Both the position numbers and the translations under genes were made by a program. Under the pieces are notes generated by a model that saw nothing but the letters and a program-made list of their open reading frames with translations, ran no database searches and was not told where the DNA came from. A stretch of 64,000 bases of DNA from Chamaelirium japonicum (lineage: Eukaryota > Streptophyta > Magnoliopsida > Liliales > Melanthiaceae). Positions 56,501-64,000 of this stretch are shown piece after piece; within the stretch, counting starts at the first letter, position 1, and the number at the start of each line of letters is the position of its first letter. The DNA is taken from NCBI GenBank assembly GCA_947650365.1, contig OX393553.1, positions 39,652,449 to 39,716,448 on the forward strand. The letters are read 5' to 3'.

Positions 56501-58808
56501 GGCACTTGAAGAGACTCAAGATGGAAGAGACTATCCTCTCTATGACCAGTTCCAATCGTCCTGCCAGAGCGAAGATCCTACACAACACAACCAGAGGTAG
56601 AGAAGGTAACAGTTAGTCCCAAGTCACAAAGTATGAAAATAGAGATAAGGTTCATGCATAGGTCAGGGGAATAATAGACAGTAGGTAAAGTGAGGCGGCC
56701 CGATGGGTCAGAAGAGGGTGAGATGGAGCCACACTGGGATATAGAGAGATGAGATCCATTCGCAGTGTGGAGGGGTGGAATGGCTGCGGGGCGAAGAGCA
56801 GTAAGAATATATAAGTCATGAGTGAGATGTTGAGCGGCCCCTGAGTCTAGAACCCAGGGAAAGGGAGTACGAGAGTTGGCCGAGTAGGCAGTAGGCGGTA
56901 CAGACGAGGAGGAGGCGTAGGAGTTCAGCTGGTGCTGCTGGAACTGTTGAAATTGCTGAAACGTCTAGAACTGGTACTGAGCTGGGTCGATTGTCAAGGT
57001 AGGTTCAACGAGGGTAGCATGTGCAGGAGGAGAGCCACGAATAGGTCGTCCCTGGTCAGGGGGTCTGGTACGCTTTTCAGGATGTAGAGTCCAACACATC
57101 TTGACCGAGTGACATTTCTTATCGCAGTAAATGCAGTAGGGTACACCACGTCCACTAGAGTGCCCACCAGAGCGTGGAGGGGCCAGAGTTGGTGTCACCG
57201 ATGGTGCAGGAGCGGATGAGCGAGGGGCAGTAGCGAGAACCCCCACATGGCCAGTAGTAGGTGTCGAAGCAGGAGGGGATGTGGTAGTGCTAGTGCTTTC
57301 TAACCGGGATTGCTTAGAGAGAAGTACAATGATAACCTCGATAAGACGAGGAAAGGGGGTGCGATACAGCAGTTGCCCGACCAAGGGCTGAATAGCCGGT
57401 GTGAGTCCGGCGAGAAGAAAGTGCACCTTCCTGCGTTCTCAGAATAGTTGGATCTCTAATACCGTGGCATTAGGTCCGGGCTCCATCTGCGCGAGCTCTT
57501 GTTAGAGGGTACCCATGGAGGTGTAGTACTCCTCGACACGCCGAGTGCCCTGCTGGGCCGTCATCATCTCTCTCAGGAGATGGGTATCACGGTCACCGTC
57601 CGACTGAACAAAGAGGCCACATAGGTGTGTCCAAATAGCATAGGCTGTCGGAAAGGCAACCAGACCGCTGCGTAGAGAGGCACTCACTGATGCTACAAGG
57701 AATGCCTTTACGTGGGCATCCTCGTATGACCTGCGAGTCTGCAGTCGCTGAAGATCTGCAGTGGAGGGAGGTGTCAGTGGCGTGGCAACGATTTCTGTTG
57801 TAGTGTCGTCGACGTCGGGGTTTTTGACAGAAGAGGCCGGTGCACCAGGAGTATAGAGGGCATCGATGTCCTCGGTGGGTATCACAGAGTGGAAGAGATG
57901 GTGGTAGAGAAACTGACCCTCTAGTTCGTTTCTGATAGATGCCGACCATGGTGTCCAATCTGTTTGAGTGGAGAGGAGGAGATCGGTGTGAGTGGGGAGC
58001 CGCCTCCCGAAGATACGGTCGTCATTGAAGAAAGCCATTGGGAACTGCGGAGCGATGCACAGGATCCCGGTGCAAAAAAAAAAGGTCTACATAATTGATG
58101 ACTTTCTACTGTGGTAGATCGGGCCCAATCTACAGCAGATCTCAGCACACAGCATTGGGCCGGTGGAGTAATTCGCACGAGATCAGTGCAGCAGATCTCG
58201 ACGCACGGGATCAAGCTGCTGGAGCGTTTCGCAGCGGATCAGCGCAGCAGATCTCGGAGCAGGGGATGGGGCTTGCTAGGGCGATGCGCAGGAGGGACGC
58301 CGGAGGAGATCGAGCTCTCGCCGGAGGAGGGTCGTCCACGGATCGCGTCTACACTTGCAGAGGAGGATCACGTTTGGAGGCGATTTGGCGCGAGATGAGA
58401 ACGACGCCCGTTCGCAGGGGTCGGCAGCGAGGTCGACGCGCAGGAGGGACGCCGGAGGAGATCAGTCTTACACCGGAGGATATCGGGATCGCGTCTACAC
58501 GTGGAGGGGAGGATCGCGTCTGGAGGCGATTCGGGTACGAGATGAGAAAGGTGCGGCCGGTCAGGTTGATCACGAGAGAAGGAAGAAGGGTTGGAGGCTC
58601 TCGGGAAGGACGGCTGGGGTTGGCAGCTCTGATACCATGAAAACATTCTAATAAGAGAATGTGTCGTTGTTTATTATTAGGGCTCAAGGACCAAGTATAA
58701 ATAAAAACAACGATACTTACACATCAAATCAGATATAAGCACACTCTCTTTTTCTATATCCACATACTCCCTATATATCCCATACATGTCTACACAAATA
58801 TCTTAACA
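53571..58808 (-). mobile_element. Second Ty1/copia element, old and heavily broken
   Basis: It is bounded by a perfect 5 bp duplication ACCAC (53566-53570, 58809-58813). The 5' LTR (minus strand) is 58808-58638, about 171 bp, TG...CA. The primer site TGGTATCAGAGC adjoins it at 58637. The 3' LTR is about 53571-53713, next to a G-rich polypurine tract. Domains in minus-strand order: gag (58038-57502), CCHC knuckle (CIYCDKKCHSVKMC near 57120), integrase (56228-55626), reverse transcriptase (55439-54551, with LYVDDMIITGDD), RNase H (DADWAGD near 54130). The LTRs differ by about 15% by eye, so it is several million years old. It is broken in many places. It is shorter in LTR and leader than the 40-48 kb family and unrelated to it below the superfamily level. 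Confidence 0.85.
58285..58535. repeat. Duplicated segment in the leader of the second copia element
   Basis: GCGCAGGAGGGACGCCGGAG with the following GATCG(C)GTCTACAC block and AGGCGATT motif occurs at about 58287-58387 and 58437-58533, a diverged direct duplication of about 100 bp. It creates overlapping GC-rich open frames that are not host genes. Confidence 0.6.
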
Positions 58809-59124
58809 ACCACGATTTTTCAAATTAGATAGGACACCAATTTTTATGGGCACAAATAAAAACACGACTAGTTTGAGCTTCTCTAAGAGGCTCCTTACTC
58901 CTCTCCCTTCGATGGAGCAGGGAGCTCGATCCTCAAAAACACGCCTCCAACATGCTTGTCGAAAGGTAAGTTAAAGTAACAGAGCGTTACTTCAGTCGCT
59001 GCATACAACGAAGAGTTCGATGTTTATATTGTTTTTTGTACATGTGGTCCATCCACGTGGGGTGATCATTGATTGCTGCTTTTTTTTTTGTTCTTTTAAT
59101 CACCAACTAATGGTTGATTTGGCT

Positions 59125-59596
59125 TAGGGCTGGCAATTTCGGACCCGACACAGCAAACCCGACACGAAGTTAAGCAGGTCCGGATCAGGACTAAACAGGT
59201 TCGGATCGTAAACGGATCGACACGATAGACCTGTTTCATAAACGGGTTGGATCCGGGTTTAGGGTCTGGACACGATCGATCCGGAAAGATCCGTTTAGTA
59301 TTCAACGGGTCGTGTCGGGTCGGGTATACCCGCAATCCGATACTATAATATATAATACCAGCGGGTCTTTCGGGTCAGGTCGGTTCGAGTCGGATTGGGT
59401 TGGATCGGGTCAACTGAATAGACCCGTGTGGTAAACGGATCTTATCGGGTCTACCCGTTTATTAGCGGGTCAGATACGGGTTTAGGATCTAGACAAGATT
59501 AGTTAAACGTGTCAGGTCCGGATCTAGGGATTTTGGACACGACACGAAACTAGACACGGCACGAACCCGACACGACCGGATCCATTGCCACCCCAA
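59125..59596 (-). mobile_element. TAGGG-ended hAT-like MITE, copy 5
   Basis: It starts TAGGGCTGGCAATTTCGGAC and ends CCATTGCCACCCCAA. The flanks are a perfect 8 bp duplication ATTTGGCT (59117-59124, 59597-59604). It is colinear with copy 3 (36244-36682) across its length and in the same orientation. Confidence 0.8.
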
Positions 59597-59604
59597 ATTT
59601 GGCT

Positions 59605-60245
59605 GCCTCGGCAATCTATATGGATTTGACACCCACGTGAATAGGGAGAGAATGAGAGTCTATAGAGTTGGTTTAAAAAAGTACTTCCAAATTTATTGAA
59701 AAGCCCATGTGGCTCTCTTCAATAGAGAAAGAATTCGGAGTCTATGCTCTTACGCTGCAACGTCCCTTCGCGGTAAAACCCATAATATCTCCAATCCAAT
59801 CATCAACCCATCAAAAAAAAAAAAAAAAATCCAGTCATCGACAAGGACAGGAATCCTCCCAAATCCTTTTCACGCGCCACTACGCGACACCCTATCTCGG
59901 AGACCAAGCTTCGGTGGGGAGGCCTTACGGCATTGCAGCGTGGGGAGGCCTACCACGGCCCGCCACACTGAGCATTGTGGTGGGCTCCATGGCCAGAGGC
60001 ACGCAGTGGCAGCAGGCATCCCCGCGGCGTTCTGCGGTGGGGCCTCCCATCCAAGTTTTATCCCCAATTTCGAGATCATCACATCACTCCAACGGCGGCC
60101 CCGTCAATCCAGCGGTGACTTCGGAGGACGGCGTCACGGAGCTGCCGTGCTCCTCGCAGCAGTCCCCCGCCGGCGACTCCCTCCCCCGGCTTCCTTAAGT
60201 TGCAGAGAAGGGTGCAAAGGAGCTAAGAGAGAGAAAACCCGAGCC
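59605..60245 (+). promoter_or_regulatory. Upstream region and leader of the GT31 gene
   Basis: There are 640 bases from the last MITE to the start codon. The part from 59860 on is GC-rich, as expected of a 5' leader. The frame of the start codon is open upstream for 179 codons (from an ATG at 59709), but the residues are low-complexity and unlike the family. No clear TATA box was recognised. Confidence 0.35.
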
Positions 60246-63200
60246 ATGATGAGGTCCCGGATCAGCACCATCGAGAGGAGAGTCTCGGCGAGATGGATTC
60301 TCATCCTCTGCGTTTCTAGCTTCGGCCTCGGAATGCTGCTCACTGACAAGTACCTCTCTCTCTCTCTCTCTCTCTCTAATATTGTGTGTAGCTTTTACTC
60401 CTTCCTGCTTGACGAAATTTAGAAATTTAGGTTCTGGGTTCGTGAAAGGTCCCATTTTTCTTGCAATTTTCAGAATTACGTTTGATGGGTTTTCTCTGTT
60501 TGATTGTTTGTTGCCTTCTTTCTTTAGCAATTTGAACTATGTTGGTTGGGCATTTCTCGTTCGATTGATTTGTCTAGATGCTGTGTTTTTCGGTGTGGCA
60601 GGTTGTGGCCGGTCCCCGAGTTGAACGGCCGGATTATCTCGAGGCGGCAGCAGGAAATGGAGCTTCAGGTCATCTCCGAGGATTGCACCACGAGAAGGGT
60701 CGGTGTGATTTTTCTGATGTGTGAATCCGTTGAGCTGTTGAGCTTTTGCCTCTTTTCGAATTAATTGTCTCTCTGACTTCAATTTCTGCTCAACGTTAGA
60801 AGCTTGGCCAGGATGGTGATGTAATGGGGGAGGTGACCAAGACCCACACGGCCATACAGTGCGTAGAATCCTCGAGCGATGCCGTCTTTACATGTTCAGT
60901 TCTCGGTCGAGTTTGCAGATTGATCTTAGTAGGCCTCCGGGTTTTTGATTGTTGCCAGGGCTTTAGATAGGACGATATCCACGCTTCAGATGGAGCTGGC
61001 CGCCACACGGAGCTCTCAAGAGTTGATCGGCATCGATGGATCCCAAGTAATCTCGGCATCGAGCGAGCAAAAGAAGAAGGCTTTTGTCGTCGTTGGGATA
61101 AATACGGCATTCAGCAGCAGGAAGAGGCGGGACTCCATTAGAGAGACCTGGATGCCTCAAGGTTTCTTTTTCTGAACTACCCACAACCGTTATATATTGT
61201 TTTCAAGTTCGAGTTTAGTTTTGTGCAATACTTATGTCTGTGGCTTGTTGGAGTGCCAAATCTCTCCAGCTATGCTAATTTGAGTGAAAACTCAATCTAA
61301 TACGGAGCACTCTGTCCCTAGCTCAAATTTGAGTAAAAACCCAATTTGGTACGAATTTGAGCAAGGGCTTGAGCTGATTTTGGAGATTTTACCCAAATTT
61401 GATTAAAAACTCAACCGTTGGATGGCAATGTTGTAAATAGGAAGTCCTTAAAGATGACAGTTGGGAATTTGGTATGAGATTTGAGTCTCCCTCGATTTGG
61501 TGGAAAATCTGAGTAAAACTCAATTTGGTATGAGTTTGAGTAAAGGGCTGAAGCTGATTGGGGCTTATTTACTCATTTAAATCTGAGTAAGGGTTTGAAT
61601 AAGGACCGTAGATGCCCTAAGCATGAAAAAATTCAAATAATATTAAATCATGATAAGTTGTCCACATTGACTTCTATCATAGTTGTATTTATAATCTTAT
61701 CCTTAATAAATACCATTATACTGTTTTTGCAATTTCAGTTCCGACAGCTAACATTGCCATATGTAAAGTTAAGTGTGCTAGTGTTTGTTCAACAAACAAA
61801 TCTTCTGAAATTTATCTTCCTAGAAGTTTCTATGCTCCAATTCGAATACTGGGAAATGGAGTAAAGATGCATGCATGTTATTATGAGGACCATTTGAGCT
61901 TCCCAAGATTTCGATGTATATATTTTCACTCCAAACAGTTAAATTAGAGTGAAAATCATGTCACATGTTATATAATCTTGAAAACTGAGTATTTTGCCAT
62001 TACCATTTTGTTTCATCAAGAGATAATTTGTTTACATGTTATATAATCATGAAAACTAAGTATTTTGCCATTACCAGTTAGGTTCATCATGAGATAATTT
62101 GTTTACATGTTATATAATCTAGAAAGCCGAGTATTTTGCCATGAACATTTAGGTTTGTCATGAGATAATTTGTCTTCGTGTGTAGTTTCACATCCATCAT
62201 CATTATCATCCTAGTCTTATGACTCATATCCCATCAATATGGGGTAATTCTAATTAACAATGCTCCACGAAAGATTAAAAAGAATTTAATGGGGAACTAG
62301 AATATGACAGTACCCAAGGCCCAAGCTCAGCTTAGTTTCTATGGCCCATCTCAAAATAGGCTTGATCCATATTTATGAGGCATTTTTCTCTTATTTATTT
62401 GCTATTTTGGGAGTTTTATTTAGTGTCATTTTCAACCGATGTGTTTTGGCTTGTTGTGTGGATTTTAGTACCATATGGTTAGGACTTAGGACCAGTTGTA
62501 TGGTTGCTTGGTGGGTTATTTAAAGACCCCCATAGCCTTCTTTATAATCTATTAAATGAATTAAAGAAAATTTATGTTATGCATGATTGTTCCCGATAAG
62601 GGTTCTCTCGCTAGGTGGTGAAGCCTTGGGATCCTTCCCCAAGGCTTTTTATGTAGTGTTTTTATAACATAAAATATTTTTTTAATCTTTCTTATTTGAA
62701 ATGGGCCAAGCAAAGGTTTTTTGGCTTAACGAGAATTGGTTTGAGGCCACGACGATCTATAATCGACGGGCCCTAGCTAGGACTTCAAGAAAGAACCTCG
62801 ACCTTTCCTAAACCCATGAGATTGAGGCACAAAAATCTCGTCAAAGACCATATTCAATAAATGAGAAAGTTTGTTGGTCTGGGTAATGGCTCGCAGCTCC
62901 CAAGGTTTATTTGGTTTGGGAATCCATGAGCGGTACATCGAGGTAAACAAAAAGGTCGAGTTGAGTTCAAGAGTGCCTTTTTCACTTCTTGCAATTACCT
63001 TTCGGGCGTTAGTTCCTTATTAACAGATTTCGTCCGCCAAGTGAAGGTTTTATGTCACTAGGTGGTGGAGCCGAGCAAAACCTAGGTTGTGATGCCTAGG
63101 GATCCTTCCCCTCCCCTCTGCGATCTATTGATCTGTAGGTTCTAGAAAGGAAAAAAAGATTACATCATCATCTTTTACCAACCACCTGAAAATACCTATA

Positions 63201-64000
63201 TTTGAACCTTAAGAACCCCCAAAATCCCATCAACCTTGACCAAATCCTTCAAAAATTGATTCTATAGAACCCTCTTCCCATCGCAATCTACTCTTACCTT
63301 GCGTGCCCCTATCCAGCAGACCCAGGAACAATATAGTTACGATTTTGCCCCTACTGCACTGCATCAGAAATTTTATATCAGTTGTCAACTTGACTTCAAC
63401 CATTTTAACATTGGTACCAAAAACCTGTCCGAGCCAACATCGCAAGATAGGGGCATGCCAAAGAACCTAAAGTGCCACTAGGTCGGTTAGAAGATCCACC
63501 TTGTTAGTTACGCAGTTTTAGCTCATGCAACCAGAGAGCAGCCCTCCAAGTCCAAGGTTTCCCTAAAAGTAGTCGCACCTGAATTTTTAAAATCAAAGTG
63601 GATTTAATAGTCAGTGATGTTTTCCTTTGGACTGCTGGGTCATATGGGCCAACATGATGAGCATGCCATTGATATGAAGTACCTGATACAAATTGTCATC
63701 TCCTTTTGGGAATTGACACCCAGTTGGGTAGACCTTTGTAATAGTATACTTGCTCTAAGGATAATCATTTATATACTTGTACATTGGTTTGAAAAGTCTC
63801 CAAAAAGCAGTGTGTTTTGGGTAGAAATCTATTATCATTTTTTATTAGCAGTAATATTTTGTATTTTTATCTTGTACCTTCAGTTATGTAAACTTTACAT
63901 TACAACATTTGTGTCTTAATCTTCCTTTGTCTAGGCGAAAAGTTCCAACAACTCGAGCGTGAGAAGGGAATCGTCATTCGTTTCATGATTGGTCACAGGT
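60246..64000 (+). CDS. Beta-1,3-galactosyltransferase, GT31 family, DUF4094 type (5' five exons, partial)
   Basis: Coding exons are 60246-60349, 60602-60698, 60800-60858, 60959-61161 and 63935-64000, all with GT-AG junctions; the gene runs off the right edge. The start is [21 protein letters not shown] type II membrane anchor lies at about residues 17-33. The DUF4094 stem follows ([20 protein letters not shown], later [20 protein letters not shown]), then the start of the galactosyltransferase domain: [50 protein letters not shown]. These are the signature openings of plant B3GALT proteins related to Arabidopsis B3GALT2-8. By family it is a Golgi enzyme adding beta-1,3-galactose, for example to arabinogalactan or N-glycans. 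The acceptor for this member is unknown. The catalytic DxD motif is outside the window. The start at 60246 (or the adjacent ATG at 60249) gives the usual short cytosolic tail. Confidence 0.88.
60355..60377. repeat. (CT)n run just inside GT31 intron 1
   Basis: A run of about eleven CT units starts within 10 bases of the intron 1 donor (GTACCTCTCT). Length changes here could affect donor choice, but nothing shows that they do. Confidence 0.85.
61162..63934 (+). other. GT31 intron 4 (2.8 kb)
   Basis: It contains a repeat-like block at about 61250-61610 built on CAATTTGGTA(C/T)GA and TTTGAGTAAA motifs, a 71 bp tandem repeat, and a stretch at 62590-63480 in which CTAGGTGGTG-AGCC and GGATCCTTCCCC motifs occur twice. 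The minus strand at 63230-63445 encodes a 71-residue frame of uncertain origin. The intron ends with a TTTGTCTAG acceptor. Confidence 0.5.
61963..62176. repeat. 71 bp tandem repeat, three units
   Basis: Units start at 61963, 62034 and 62105 with ACATGTTATATAATC, followed by GAGTATTTTGCCAT and GAGATAATTTGT. Divergence between units is about 10%. Confidence 0.85.

Noticed and set aside
58095-58687. GC-rich frames of 92-181 residues on both strands
   Set aside because: They lie in the leader of the second copia element and reflect its duplicated GC-rich segment, not a host gene.
63230-63445. Minus-strand 71-residue frame that faintly recalls LINE ORF1 (DUF4283)
   Set aside because: The resemblance is too weak, and no LINE reverse transcriptase, endonuclease or A tail was found nearby.
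1-64000. tRNA, rRNA, CRISPR, bacterial operon, prophage or organellar insert
   Set aside because: No cloverleaf, rRNA motif, regularly spaced repeat array or prokaryote-like gene run was found; tRNA-like boxes occur only in SINE-like elements.

Overview
This is plant nuclear DNA. Spliced genes with GT-AG introns are scattered among LTR retrotransposons, Helitrons, hAT-like elements, SINE-like copies and long (GA)n/(CT)n runs. Nothing in the sequence names the species. The very GC-rich single-copy exon of the NHL gene next to AT-rich flanks would suit a monocot or a basal angiosperm, but that is only a guess. No organelle, bacterial, CRISPR, rRNA or tRNA gene was seen.

Four host genes can be supported, all reconstructed exon by exon: (1) the 5' end of TFB4 (TFIIH p34 subunit) on the minus strand at the left edge; (2) a complete ARGLU1-like RS/coiled-coil splicing-factor gene on the plus strand, four coding exons over 16 kb with a 10.7 kb second intron; (3) a complete two-exon NDR1/HIN1-like (LEA_2) gene on the minus strand near 30-31 kb; (4) the 5' five exons of a GT31 beta-1,3-galactosyltransferase (DUF4094 type) on the plus strand, running off the right edge. 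They do unrelated jobs (transcription/repair, splicing, membrane/stress signalling, Golgi glycosylation) and do not form a pathway or cluster.

The rest is mainly mobile DNA, and many elements can be delimited to the base by target-site duplications. Intron 2 of the ARGLU1 gene holds a 1.5 kb hAT-like element with a second, oppositely oriented copy of itself inside (two perfect 8 bp duplications). From 20.6 to 24.8 kb lies an array of about seven Helitrons in one orientation. From 27.1 to 28.5 kb there is a solo LTR carrying a 158 bp tandem repeat. Five copies of a TAGGG-ended hAT-like MITE family are spread over 28.9-59.6 kb. From 40.28 to 52.67 kb three insertions of one Ty1/copia family are nested in each other (solo LTR > solo LTR > nearly full element), each with its own 5 bp duplication. 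A second, older copia element lies on the minus strand at 53.57-58.81 kb.

I did not find a new enzymatic or defence system. The points most worth a second look are the two precisely dissected nests, the Helitron array with a paralogous empty site, a near-perfect 164 nt hairpin in intron 1 of the ARGLU1 gene, and the tandemly repeated solo LTR. All boundaries and identities were read by eye.
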